Shown here one piece after another: positions 10,427-24,400 of a stretch of 64,000 bases of DNA (the first letter of the stretch is position 1; every line of letters begins with the position of its first letter). The notes beneath the pieces were generated by a model. It made no database searches and had not been told where the DNA came from. It worked only from the letters and a program-made list of their open reading frames with translations. The stretch covers positions 186,001-250,000 of the forward strand of contig JAMYHL010000036.1 of NCBI GenBank assembly GCA_025531455.1, given 5' to 3'. The DNA is from Apiotrichum sp. Y4204 (Eukaryota > Basidiomycota > Tremellomycetes > Trichosporonales > Trichosporonaceae). The translations under genes and the position numbers were made by a program.

Positions 10427-11344
10427 GTTTTGTATGCATACATTTGGCATTGGCGGGCATGTATCACGACTCTTGACTGGATGCGTGTGGGGTTGCAGAG
10501 GACGGTCACTGCTCCGAGTGGCGAGCTGGGCAACTGGCGCTACCTGGGTGGCTACTGTCGCCCTGCAAATCTCCATCGTGCACTGCTTGCAGTCCCGTTG
10601 CTTCAGTTCGCTAATCTGTCGGCTTGTGCTTGGCTTCTTTGCTCATCGTGCTCATCAATGATGGCCCATCGCTGATCCCCGAACCGGGACCGTGGCCAAT
10701 CCCAAATAGCTCATCAACATTATAAAGAACGCTGATCTCCGTTGACCGTCGCTGATCGTCGTATCGTTGATCATCGATATCACCCAGAATGATCGACTTC
10801 TGATCATCCTGCGCTATATCCTGCATTCACTTGCTCCTCCTCCGGCTCTGAGGCTGCTGGCCCTCATTCACCCAATGCATGCTGGTATACGCCAGGAATG
10901 GTATCTGAAATGCCCATGGCGCTCTCTATTACGTATGCGTATGTATCACAGGCTGCGGTGCGGGCGGGGAAACCCAACAAATCAACGGGTTGGGCGACAC
11001 AGTACAGCCAAGTTCATGAGGTGGCTTTGCCCAGTATATCTCCGCCATTGGAAGCAGATCGGAAAGGAAGGAAACAATAACAAAACGGGCGATGAGGACG
11101 GTGACGGGGCGGAACAACTCGAATGCCATCAATGCTGTCAACATGCTGCCGTCGGCCAAGGGAAGGCGTTACTCGACGGTTGCACTGGGGTGTACGTGAA
11201 TCATGATCGATTAGATGGTTGGGCGTGACATCGAACGAAGAAATAAACGACGAGCATGGAATGGGCGGCAGGATGCTGTGTGCTACTGGGATGCTCCAGC
11301 ACACAGGGATGGAAGGCAGGGATGAATGACGACAGGGAACGTCA
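10427..11344. other. Convergent intergenic region
   Basis: 918 bp between the 3' ends of bL17m and SPC2. The only notable structure is a cluster of TGATC words at about 10670-10810, some within small palindromes. No supported gene. Confidence 0.4.
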
Positions 11345-12404
11345 TTAGTCCTTCTTGGAAGCAGTCTCATCGCTCTCGTCCTCAACGCCGACGAGACCGG
11401 CCTCGTCGAGGAGTCCGGCAATCCAGCGGGTCACCTGTCCCTCCTCAACACCGCCATCTTCGTCGACAACCTCGCCGACCGGCTTGCCGCTCACAACGCG
11501 TGCCTTGTGAATGAGGCTCTTGCCGTTATTTGAGGTGGTGGCGAGCTTGAGATGAATAAGATACGTCGGTCCCTGAGGGTGGGGTTGAATCGGGGGAGGG
11601 CCGAGGAGAGGAATCGATGAGGTGGGAGAAGAGTCACTCGAGCGCGAGGACATGGGCGATCCGGGCGACACAGGAGAGTCTGGCCGCGAGTTGGGCGACA
11701 CTGTGATATCCGTCGACGGGGGACAAAGAAGGGATGTCGACGTGTAGATCTGAATCAAGTCGGTCTCAATCTGGCAATCAGCAACTGTAGAGAACGCAGT
11801 AGTGCGCTTAATCGACAAATGCTGGCGCTGCACTCACCCGCTTCACAATGCGCCGCCTCCGTCCCCTGAAGACCTCGCCACGCTCGACCCAACGCTTCCA
11901 CGCCCACAGGGCTCCCTGGAAGGTAGCATAGGACACGACGGCAATCCACAGGGCCGGTTTGCTCTCCTCAAAGTCCATGCGCATGCAGTAGAGCATTGCG
12001 CCCAACGAGATGAGCACACTTGCGTATCCGAGGGACAAGTGCACAGTCGGGTGCAGGCGCGATGGTGTGAATGCCTGGTCGACGAGATACTGTGATGTCA
12101 GAGGTATCCTTGGTGGGACTGGTATTGTGACGTCGGTGTGAGTTCGGGAAGATGAAGAACCAGTTGCTCCTTCTCCGGCCTTGTGTGCCCGAACCCAGAC
12201 ATCGACGCGATTTCCTCTTCTCACCTTTGTCAAAATGTCATCGAGGGCGGTCTTGATCTCAGCGAGGTGCGCCTTGTTCACCTTCACAACCGGTGCGGGA
12301 TCAGTCGCAAGAGAAGTCGGTGACGAGACGGCAAAGTCGTTGTCTGCGCCCGTTATTATGGAGACGGGCGCGGGCACGTCGTGCACGCTTTTACGCGGGG
12401 CCAT
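11345..12404 (-). CDS. SPC2: Signal peptidase complex subunit 2 (SPC25 family)
   Basis: Three exons (12404-12225, 12089-11838, 11770-11345) give 285 residues. The conserved part reads KAHLAEIKTALDDILTK, YLVDQAFTPSRLHPTVHLSLGYASVLISLGAM and then two membrane segments (SVLISLGAMLYCM; ALWIAVVSYATFQGALWAW). This is the hairpin topology of SPC25 proteins in the ER signal peptidase complex, where the subunit contacts the translocon. A Ser/Pro-rich insert of about 50 residues (TSIPLLGPPPIQPHP region) precedes the final lumen- or cytosol-facing domain. That insert is longer than in yeast Spc2. Intron 1 (12224-12090, 135 nt) is a multiple of three and has no stop, so unspliced mRNA would still encode a protein. 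The spliced form fits the family alignment better. It is divergent from VMA6. Confidence 0.88.
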
Positions 12405-13506
12405 GTTGAGTCAGAAGTAAGAACCGAGGACCGTGGGGTCGTCGAGGGTCGTGAAATGAACCGCAGAAGGGTTGACAAGCCTTGGTCGTAGTTGCGAGCT
12501 TTCAAGCTGGGATAGCTGGAGAGTGTTGTGCTACGCTGTCAAAACTGCGTCGGTCAAACGATCTCGGCTCTGCGTTCTGTGCTCGTTGGAGTCGCAAGAG
12601 GACGAACGCGCGTTGGTGGTGCCAGTAAACCGAAGGAAGAGGACGAACACCAATAGGGAGAAGAAGTAGACGGAGGGGGGAAACAGCGAAGGCGAGAAGA
12701 ATAAGAAGACAAATAAACGGGCTGGGAGAAAGAGCGAGAAGCCCGTTGCGAAATGAAGAGAAGAGAAAATGTGAAGAAGAGAGGGAGAGAGGGAGACTCG
12801 AGTCACTGTGATGGTCGAGGAGGTGATGCTAATCGTGACAAGGGAGGTGGTGGTGGTGGTGGTGGTCACGCTGGCTGGCCGGCTGGCAAGCTACAAGCTG
12901 GGCCCTGTAGATGTTGGCTTGTTGGCGGTATGCTAAGGCACTGGCCTCTGGGCTCTGGCCTCTTGGTCCATCCACGTCAAGCGGAGCACAAGAACAGAGA
13001 CTCTGTTGGCACTCCCGTGAGCTGCCAGGCACACCTCCCGGCAGTGTGCGCGTTCCATTAGCTAACAGCCAAGTCTTATTAGCAATTGTTCCAGATCTGA
13101 TATGCTACAATTCAGACCTCATCAAGCTTCGATTACCTTCTGCTGACTTGCTGACTTGACACGCTGTAAGCTGCAACGGTGCCTGCCACCCTGGAAGATG
13201 AAGCAGAAGGAAATAGCGAGCTTGCAAGGACGTCCTCGTGTTGACGCGACTGGGCTATTAATGACGTGGCGGCGGAATCATTCCTATCACAAGCTCAGGC
13301 TGTGGGCGTGACACCTGTAACACACCCCGCTGTCCTGCCGCCCACCAGCATGGCAAGCCCGCAGCGAGTGGGTCGAGGCGGTGACGTTGAGCGATTGACA
13401 CTACGACAAGTGAAGTGCTACTACCTCCAGCAGGAATCGGTTCGACATCCGTTGAGCTTCAACAACAACAACACTTTCCATCCCCCATCGTCGAAGACTC
13501 GCAAGA
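12405..13506. promoter_or_regulatory. Divergent intergenic region between SPC2 and VMA6
   Basis: 1.1 kb. It holds a long purine-rich tract at about 12640-12800 (pyrimidine-rich on the SPC2 sense strand, so probably its leader) and a (GGT)7 microsatellite. A pyrimidine-poor A/C-rich leader precedes VMA6. No other gene is supported. Confidence 0.45.
12846..12866. repeat. (GGT)7 microsatellite
   Basis: Seven perfect GGT units in the SPC2-VMA6 intergenic region. Confidence 0.9.
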
Positions 13507-14870
13507 ATGGAGGCTCTGGGATTCAACGTAAGTAGCCCCTATGAGGAGTGCAGGCCACGGCACAATGTGCTGTGCCATTCCAAGTCACTGGCATCGAAGG
13601 TTATCTCTGTTACCGCCCACCTCGTGTCGCCGACGCCTATGCCTCCCAGCACACACGCTGACTCTCAGGTGAACAATGGCTACCTCGAGGGTGTCGTTCG
13701 CGGATACAAGAATGCTCTCTTGACCCAGACCAACTACCACACCTTGACGCAATGTGACAACCTGGAGGGTACGTATACCGAGATACCGGCGGAATCGTCA
13801 TGACGATGGAGGCCAAGATTGTGGATGCCGATTCCTGACATCCAGACTTTCGCATGCAGCTGAGCTCGACGGACTATGGCAACTTCCTTGCCAACGAACC
13901 GCTACCCCTTAGCACGGCGACCATTGCGGACAAGGTACGTTTCCCATCGCTTGGCTTGCCGATTTGTTCCCTTCCCCTTCCGTAACCGACCAACATGGCT
14001 AACGTGCAGGCAACAGCCAAGCTTGTTGACGAGTTCAACTACATTCGCACGAACGCGGTGGAGCCTCTGTCGACGTTCCTCGACTATATCACGTACGCCT
14101 ACATGATCGACAATGTCATCCTCCTCACACTGGGAACACTGCACGAGCGTGACACCCACGAGCTTCTCGAGCGCTGCCACCCGTTGGGTGTGTTCGACAC
14201 CATGCCGGCTCTGTGTGTCGCGACCAACGTCGAAGAGCTCTACCACTCCGTCCTTGTCGAGACGCCGCTGGCGCCCTATTTCCGCGACTGCCTGTCTGCG
14301 CAGGACCTTGATGATCTTAACATCGAAATTATCCGCAACGCGCTCTACAAGGCGTACCTTGAGGACTTCCACAAGTTCTGCCAGACCCTGCCGTCGCCGA
14401 CCAACGAAATCATGTCGCGCATTCTCGCGTTCGAGGCCGACCGTCGCACTATTAACATTACGATCAACTCGTTCGGCACCGAGCTGAGCAAGGAGCAACG
14501 TGCGCGCCTCTTCCCCACTATTGGCCGCCTGTATCCGGAGGGTAACAATGCGCTTGCGCGCGCCGACGACATTGAGCAGGTGGTTGCCGCCATTGACCAC
14601 TGCTCCGAGTACCGTGCGTTCTTCGAGCGCGCAGGCTCGGGTGGACTGGGTGGAGACGAGGACGACGCCTCGGGATCGTCCCTCGAAGACGAGTTCTTCA
14701 AATACGACGTGGACCTCAACAAGCAGAGCTTCCTCTCGCAGTTCCAGTACGGAATCTACTACTCCTTTGTCAAGCTCAAGGAGCAGGAGGTCCGCAACCT
14801 CACCTGGATCGCCGAGTGCATTGCACAAGACGCCCGCGATCGCATCGGCGACTACGTCCCCGTCTTGTAG
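13507..14870 (+). CDS. VMA6: V-type proton ATPase subunit d
   Basis: Four exons: 13507-13527, 13669-13768, 13846-13934 and 14010-14870, giving 356 residues. The protein starts [42 protein letters not shown], then has [17 protein letters not shown] (here [20 protein letters not shown]), [20 protein letters not shown], and the end [28 protein letters not shown]. These are hallmark blocks of subunit d, the cap on the Vo rotor that couples V1 rotation to the proteolipid ring at the vacuole membrane. Length matches the family. Exon 1 codes only seven residues. Intron 1 (13528-13668, 141 nt) is a multiple of three and has no stop, so retention would insert 47 residues. Confidence 0.96.
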
Positions 14871-16371
14871 GCGTGTATAGGCGCATTTAGACAAATGTAG
14901 GTAGAACGTGTAATGCATACGATTAGTTTTTGGATGGGCGCGCGCGATGGTCATCTCAATGGGCTGCTAGCAGCTGGCCTACTGAATGGAGATATGACAT
15001 GAAGCAGTGGCACTCGGTGAGTACCGGATGGGGTGACCACCAATATGGCACCTCTCTTGAAACGTCATACACATGTAAGCTGTTGGATTTTCTAGCTTTC
15101 CAGCTTTCCAGCCATACTCAGTACACATTCGCGTTAATGCCGTCGTGCCGATGAAGAGCACCACACCATTAGCCGTTAAAATATGCTGCACGTACTGCAT
15201 ATACTGCAGGAACCTAGAATCACCTGTTGTGCATCATTATGACGATCACCTCCACAGCTTCCAAGACCTTACGGATTGTGGAACAGCAAGTACAGAGCGG
15301 AACTCGATTACGTAGGAGTGTTCCTACAACCATGGTGCCACTCGGCCGGCAAAAGTCGGACATATCTTCAGGGTCCAGTGCGTGGAAGGTCGCCGTCTGC
15401 TGGAGCATGGAGCTTGTAAGCTGGGGGGAGCTGGAGCCACCGCCGAGGCGAACACGACGCGTCCGGATCAAAGGAGCCCTGGTGGCGGCGCGTGTTTTGT
15501 AATGGAGGCTGTAGGCATCGTAATCGTGAGGTCTAATGGAAGAAGAGTGGGTTTTATTTGAGCGACTTGAGCTTGGAGAGCAAAACGCACCAAATGGCCA
15601 CCTGTGCACCTGTGGCGTCGAGCACAAGTTCAGGGTTTCTTGTTTATTAGGCCCCATCGTATCGGCAAGTCAGCACAGGCGGCAAATTGGAATACTGATG
15701 GCTGATAGCCCACTGTAATGCACTACGCCCATAGTTCTAATGCGTGATAAGCCGCAGCTGGAGGCATATTAGTTTTTTCTGGTAATAACACTTTGGTTCC
15801 CACCACAATTCAGGGTATCCTATTTGACTTTCAATGGTCCTTTTTTTTTTCTTCCACCCAGCTCTACAGCCAGCTGGGCCCGGCCCAGGCAGCCAGCAGC
15901 CAGCGGCCATACGATACGAGCCAGAGCGCCAGAGCGCCAGAGCGCCAGAGCGCCAGAGCGCCAGAGGGCGGCTGCCACGCCAGCAGCACGCCCTTCTGGC
16001 CCTGCTTGGCCCGGGGCCTTATGGGCCCTTGCCGTCGCCTCGTCCCCCACACACACACCCTCTCCCCCTGTGTGCAGCGCTGGCGGTGCGGCAACACCCT
16101 GGCTGAGAGCGTGCACACTATAGTGCTGTGTGCTACGTGCCCTGCTGTCCACCTGGCACCTGGGCACCTGGCTGGCAGTTGAGTGTGTGTGCTCGTCGCC
16201 ATCATCAGGTTGCCCGTCTCCATTCCACCTGGCACCACCCCAGCGTCTCGTCCGGGTTTCTTTTTACATCATCTACTCCGTTCTTACGAGTCTCTTTCTT
16301 TTTTTTTACCCTTCTGTTTTTAAACACCCACACATCCTTCCCCCTCCCTCCTCCTCTCCACACCGCACACT
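14871..16371. other. Intergenic region between VMA6 and ARF1
   Basis: 1.5 kb. The last 120 bp are an extremely pyrimidine-rich leader with T8-T10 runs before ARF1. An 8-bp tandem repeat sits near 15921. No supported gene. Confidence 0.5.
15921..15966. repeat. 8-bp tandem repeat (AGCGCCAG), about 5.5 copies
   Basis: Near-perfect head-to-tail copies of AGCGCCAG about 400 bp upstream of ARF1. Confidence 0.9.
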
Positions 16372-18090
<1,719 letters not shown>

Positions 18091-19050
18091 ATGTCCAGTT
18101 AGAGCGCGACTGCGCACTATCACGTTCGTCTCCCCGTCCATCCAGCCTCGCATCGGCGCGCGTGTTGTGTTCTCCTTTATCCCTCCCATCCTCCCTCTCG
18201 GCTATGACCCATGCCACATCTCTCACGGTCTCGGTCTCGTTCTCATTGCCGGCCCTGCCCTCTATTCGAAATGAAACTAGTATTCCTTTCTATACGTGGT
18301 CTGTCGCAGTGAAACAATCAGAGCTGCTGTAGAGACATATGCTTGTGACGTTTTCTTCCGAATCCAGAAACATATCGTGACAGCTGCAACGCTGGTTGTT
18401 GAGCTGCGAGGAGCAGCCCGGACTGCCACTCTCCCAACTTTCCGGGATATACTAATAAATTGCTCATGTGGTGTAGAGCGGCAGTACCTGGATCTCATGG
18501 TCTGTGGATATTAGTGGAGGAAGCGGACTGAAACTGTGGTCCTTTGTGAAAGTAGTTGCAGACGGGGTGTCCCTGTCTGGTGAGGCTCAGTGCCTTTTTT
18601 CGTCGACATTTCACTGTGTGGCTGTATGATCACCACACCAAGGAACAAGGACTGAAGACGGAAGACTTGGCGCTGAGCGCTGAGGATTCATATCTGTGAA
18701 CTGTTCGAACTGTGGGGATCCTTCCTGCAACTTCTTGATGTTGTTTTGCATGATCTAGCATGCGCTGTGCGCATGTGCGATCTGTGCTTTCAGATTATCC
18801 CTTCCCACTAGCAGTGGGCCTAAATAAGGGGACTGGATTAACGGGATCAAAAATCCGTCTATGCCGAAGCCGCCGAAGCCATTCGGGGGTGGGATGTGCC
18901 ATGACTTTTTCGCCGCCAGAAACACACTGCAGCCTGCGCGCACCTACCCACCACACCACCTCCTGACTGGACATTACGACGACCGAACGCTTGCCAAAGC
19001 TACACTCTACACCTTATCTTCCCCCCATCACCCACATACCACTGACCACA
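18091..19050. other. Intergenic region between ARF1 and TOM20
   Basis: 960 bp with ARF1 3' UTR at left and a C-rich TOM20 leader at right (about 18940-19050). I see no gene or repeat. Confidence 0.5.
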
Positions 19051-20450
19051 ATGTCTCGCGCAGGCCAGATCGCCCTCATCACCGCCGGCACCATCGCGAC
19101 CGGCGTGCTCGGCTACTGCGTGTACTTTGACTACATGCGCCGCAACAGCCCAGAGTTCCGGAAGGGTCTCCGTGAGTTGTCGATCGTGGCGGTTACATGT
19201 GGAAGAAGGAGGGCAGATCGGGGAAGCCAGGGGAAACCGATGAAGTGATTATCATGGGCAGTGCTCGTGGTGACAAGGTGACGAGCCGAGAGAAACAGGC
19301 AACGATATCTGTTATGAACGACCCAAAGGAGTGGAGTGCAGGTCGGATAATGGGTCATGGCGTTGCCTCCAGTCAGCGGCGGCGAGTCACTCCACCTTGC
19401 GCGTGATGTGTGTTTGCGCATCGGTGTGGTTTCAAGACCGATCTCCGATGCTCGGTGGCATTGTTGGTTTCCTCGAGCTTCCTGGCCCTTCCGCATGAAC
19501 ATTCCTCCTCCACTTTGTTTTACGGTTACTAACGCCACAGGCAAGCAGCAGAAGAAGGTCAAGGCCGCCGCCGATGCCGCTGCCAAGGAGCAGGCTATCC
19601 GTGACCAGCGTGTGCGTATTTCAGGATGTGGTGTGCTCCGTATATCTGGGGACCAGTGTAGATGCGCATCCCACGTCCATCTACAACTGTTCTCAGAGGA
19701 CAGGAGTCGTTCGCCCTCGTTCACCGCTGACAGTTGCAGGAGCTCACCATGGCCCTTGTTGAGCTCGAGCTCGAGACCCCGCCTGCCACTCCCGAGGCGA
19801 TGGAGGCCTACTTCCAGGAGAACGTCGCTACCGCTGAGGCGCTTGCCGCGGCCGGTGAGTTTACGCGTTTTGAGCTGATCGCTCGCATCTCTGCCTCGGA
19901 ATCTCAGCTGACAGCCAGGCCCCGCCAACTACGTCAAGGCCGCCACCCACTTCTACCGTGCTCTCCGCGTTTACCCCCAGCCGGTTGAGCTCCTCATGAG
20001 TGAGTATTTCGTGGGGTACAAAGCTGATCTCCAGTCTACCAGAAGGTCTGCCCCGAGCCGGTCTTCCAGATCGTCATCAAGCTCACCCAGCTCACCTCGG
20101 CCGCCGCCGCCGCTGGCGCTCCCCCCGCCTCGCGTGCCGCTGCGTCGGTTGCCGACATTGACGACGGCGAGGCTGAGGAGCCCAAGGCTGCCAAGGCCAC
20201 CAACGTTGCCGAGCAGGCCGCCGAGGCCGAGGCCAAGGTCGAGGGTGCCATGGCCACTGAGGCTGCCGTCGCTGAGGCCGCTATCGCCGCCGACGCTGAG
20301 GCGATTTCCGGTGCCGAGCTTGCCGACGCCGTTGAGGCCGCCGTTGAGGAGACTGAGGAGGCCGCCGAGGCTGCCGAGGTCGCATCCGAGGGCGACAACG
20401 GAAGCGGAGCGTCGTGGGACCACGTCAACGAGCACAACGAGTCGGCCTAA
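19051..20450 (+). CDS. TOM20: Mitochondrial import receptor subunit Tom20
   Basis: Five exons: 19051-19171, 19541-19611, 19740-19854, 19919-19999 and 20035-20450, giving 267 residues. An N-terminal membrane anchor (QIALITAGTIATGVLGYCVYF) is followed by DYMRRNSPEFRKGLRKQQKK, the basic segment typical of Tom20. The single TPR-like receptor core includes GPANYVKAATHFYRALRVYP, PQPVELLMIYQKVCPEPVFQIVI. The receptor sits on the outer mitochondrial membrane and binds presequences. The C-terminal 110 residues are an acidic Ala/Glu/Val low-complexity tail (AEEPKAAKAT..., VEAAVEETEEAAEAAEV), much longer than in yeast Tom20. That agrees with acidic receptor tails in fungi, here exaggerated. Confidence 0.93.
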
Positions 20451-21425
20451 GCGCGAAGCTGGTCTCCGCCGAGGCACACAGCCGCAGGAGCGATGAGCGA
20501 CGAGCGGCGCGCGGCGAGATGGCGTAGATGGGTTAATAGCTTAATAGTCATTTCGCCGCTGGATGGGACGAAGGAGCGGAGAGGAGAGGAGGGAAGAAGA
20601 CGACGACGACGACATACTGTAGGGCATCCCCTCACATCTTGCCTGTCAGAAAAACGCAACTAGCACGCTGCACGCTAGCATCACACCACTGCTCATGTAT
20701 CGCTCTGCGCATCGCAACCGACTTTTGAACTGCTACTGTTGCTGTTGCACTGTTGTACTACTGAGTGGGAAGTCACGTGGAGTTTGCCCAGGCCGGCAGA
20801 GCTATAGGGGCATTGGTGGTGCAGAACTGGTCGACCAGCAGCGCAGGCCGCGACGCACTGTTCCGCTGAGAGGCCGGAGGCCGGAAAGGTCCTGATATCC
20901 AAGACAGTACAGATATCCCGAGGTTGCGTCGGACAACACCAAGATGCCTGACCTTGCAGTTCTCGAAGTTGTGCAGAGTACTTTACTTGCTCCCTGCCTA
21001 GTTGGCCTGTGATCCAATGAGCGCGCCCGGTGATCCTGGTATCTCCGTACGAACTCCGTTCAGCCCGTCATCCTCGTCACCGCCGGTGCAATCGGCGCAT
21101 CGGCGCCGTCGGCGACCGCCGACGCGACCATGTGTGTCCCGCACCACACGCCGCCGCATACCTCGTTTTGGTTCTTTCAGAATAACAAAGCTTTATCATC
21201 AGGCTGTTATCGACGTGGCCACAACACTCTATCCAGTTTACTGTTCTTCCCAGACTGCTCCTCTCACCTGTTTTTGAACTGGTGTCTGACCGGTGTACTG
21301 CACTGTTGAGCAACAAATCGTGTCCCGGCGGTTGAGGAGGGCAGAGATATAACCCGGGTGACAGACCAGGTCCAAGCTCGGCAGTCTGTGGTCCAACAAC
21401 ATTCGACGCATTTTGGGATTGAACC
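20451..21425. other. Intergenic region between TOM20 and ABC transporter gene
   Basis: 975 bp with no supported gene. It contains a short GAC-rich stretch near 20600. Confidence 0.45.
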
Positions 21426-24400
21426 ATGGCTCCACAGCTAGTGTTTGGAAAGGCAAGTAGTGTCGCGCACATTGTCACAGCTGCTTTGCTGACACTTAGG
21501 CGATCATATCCGCCACGCTTCCAACTTGTGATGGCGTCTGGAACGGCGTAGACTTCACGCCATGCTTTCGCGATCAGTAAGTAGCAGCAGCAGTACAGAA
21601 CTGACGCCAGATACCTCGCCAATGTCTCATTGGCTCTTATCCTCGGCGCGACACTGATATACTTCTGTCAGGCAGTTCGGCGGGCAACGGCGTCGTCTGA
21701 TGAGGGCCCCAGGAACCCGGCGGACCTCATGCCGTCGGGCGGTGACAACCTCGCCAGAGTGGAAGCCAATGTTTTTCTCGGGTCACTGGCCAATGCGCTC
21801 GTTGAGGATGAAGCCCGGGATAAGAAGGACGGCGCGAATGGAGAGCCAGCGCAAGAGCCCAGCTCCGAATCCATACCCGACGGCGAGGCATTGCGGATAA
21901 TCAACGATTTCTGCGACGACATGCCACCAAAGGCCCGGCGCTGGGCTGCGGTGCACTACTGGCTTGCGCTCGGCGGAGGCATAGCTTGGACGGCAGTGGA
22001 AGCCGTTAACTGGTATCATGGCGGAGATTGGAGATATCTCGTGTTTCCGGTGAGTATCAGCTTGCGTGCTGTGCTTACCCCAGGCATTCATTACGGTGCT
22101 GGCGGCCACCTCCCGGTCGGTCGTCCCACTCGTGACGCTCCATCTCATCCCTGCAGTACTGCTGTTCCGCAGTGCCGTGCAGCATTCGGCATCGTGGCAG
22201 ACCCTGCTGCCAACGGTTTACGAACTCGTCTTCTGGGCGGCGCTTGTCAGCGTTCCGTACTATGACGGCCTGGACCGGCTCCTCTCGGGAGCCGTCTCGC
22301 ACGGCGGCGTCGGCGGAGTACTCCCTCATATGGAAGAGCCGACCAGCGCCTTCTCCCGCGCCACCTACTTCTTTATCCTCCCGTTTCTGTGGAAGCACTA
22401 CTGGTCGCCCGTGACGCTGGAGGAGATTCCGTCGCTGCGTGAGGATGACGGTGCCGCTGCGAACACGGGTGCGTTTCGCGCATTCCGGGTCGCGAGAGAT
22501 CGGAGATGTGAACGGAAAACCGGCAAGAAGCGGGATCGCAATCTGGGCATCGACTTGATCTTGTTCTTCCGGCCGCAGTTGGTGAAGCAAGCTGTGAGTG
22601 CCGCCTGCTCGCCCGTAACTGACTCCAGATGTGGTCGCTGGTCTACATTGCGCTGGCGTACCTTCCCCCAGTCGGGCTGCGGAAGCTTCTGCAGTACATC
22701 GAGCATCGGGGGCAGGACGAGCAGAAGGCGCATGTCGCCGTGCTGTACATTGCCATGATGTGTGTGGGCCAGAGTGTGGGCGCGACAGCGATGGGGCAGG
22801 CGTTGATGCTCGGTCGCCGGATCTGTATCCGCATGCGCGCGATCATTGTTGCTGAGGTGTTCGCAAAAGCACTTCGTCGCCAGGATCGCAGTGGATCGAC
22901 CCAGCAGGCGACCACTGATGAGTCCACACCGGCGTCCTCGTCGGATGGCAAAGTCGCCAACTTTGTGAGCGTGGACGCTTTCATGGTCTCGGAGATTTGC
23001 GCCTATTGCTTCTATCTCGTGTCCTGTCCTGTCGGTACGTCACTGATGTTTGGGGCGTGAAGAGGGCCGCCGAATTTACTAGGAGTAATCACTGACCTCA
23101 GGCATCACCATCAATCTCTTCCTCCTATACGAGACCCTGGGCACAGCTGCGTTTGCAGGTGTCGCCGTTCTTGTCGTTCTCATTCCGCTCCAGACCCTGT
23201 TGGGCAAACTGTTTACTGTCGTCCAGCGTCGCCTCATGGCTGCCACTGACAAACGGCTCGACGACGTCACAGAAGTCATCAGCTTCATCAAGCTGATCAA
23301 GTACAATGCTTGGCAGGACAAGTTCTTTGAGCGTATGGCTGGCAATCGCAAAAAGGAACTTGGTGTCCTAGCCAAGCGCTTCACTCTGGTGGCCTGTGGA
23401 ACCGTCTTCATGTGGGGCGCTCCTGTGCTCGTCACCGTCGCGGCTTTTGGCGTCCACGCCGTTGTACTCAAGCAGCCGCTGACGGCCGACCGCGCGTTTG
23501 CCTCGTTGGTGCTCTTTAACATGTTGCGGGACCCCCTTACGCTCCTCATGGACGTCGTCACACGGCTCCTAGGCGCGTACACGTCCTGTGGCCGTATTCA
23601 GGACTTCCTCGACGAACCCGATACGCTCAAGTACATCCAGACATCCACTCCAGGGCCTACGGATCCTTCCATCGGGTTCAAGGACGCGCTGCTGGGCTAC
23701 CCAGGATCGGATGGGCCGGAGACTGACCCTGACGTGCGTCCATTCCGCCTAGGTAAGCTCGAGCTCTCGTTCCCCGTAGGCCAGCTATCCGTCATTACTG
23801 GCCCGGTCGGTTCCGGAAAGTCGACCCTAATTCTCTCCTTGCTTGGAGAGACCACGCTTCTCGAGGGCAAGGTTTTTATGCCTGATGACAAGGCGGACAG
23901 GGGGCTGTGCGCCGTCGACCCCGCCACCGGCCTTGTCGACACTGTCGCCTACTGCGCCCAGACAGCGTGGCTCGTGGGGGCCACCATTCGTCAAAACATT
24001 GTGTTTGGCTCGCCATGGGATGCCAAGCGGTATGACGCGGTAGTGTACGCCTGCGCTCTGCGTCGCGACTTTGAGATCTTTGAACTGGGGGACGAAACCG
24101 AGGTGGGCGAGAAAGGCACAACGTGCAGCGGCGGTCAAAAGGCGCGCATCGCCCTGGCGCGCGCACTGTACTCCTCGGCCAAGACGATCATCCTTGACGA
24201 CGTTCTCTCCGCGGTCGACGCGCAAACCGCACGCCATCTCCACGACCACGTCCTGCAGGGCCCGCTCATGGCTGGTCGTACCTGCATCTTGGTCTCACAT
24301 GCGGTCAGCCTCGTGGTCCCTTCGGCTGCCTATGTCGTGATGCTCAACGACGGACAGGTGGTTGCTTCCGGTAAGCCCGCGGCGCTCGTTGCTTCCGGTG

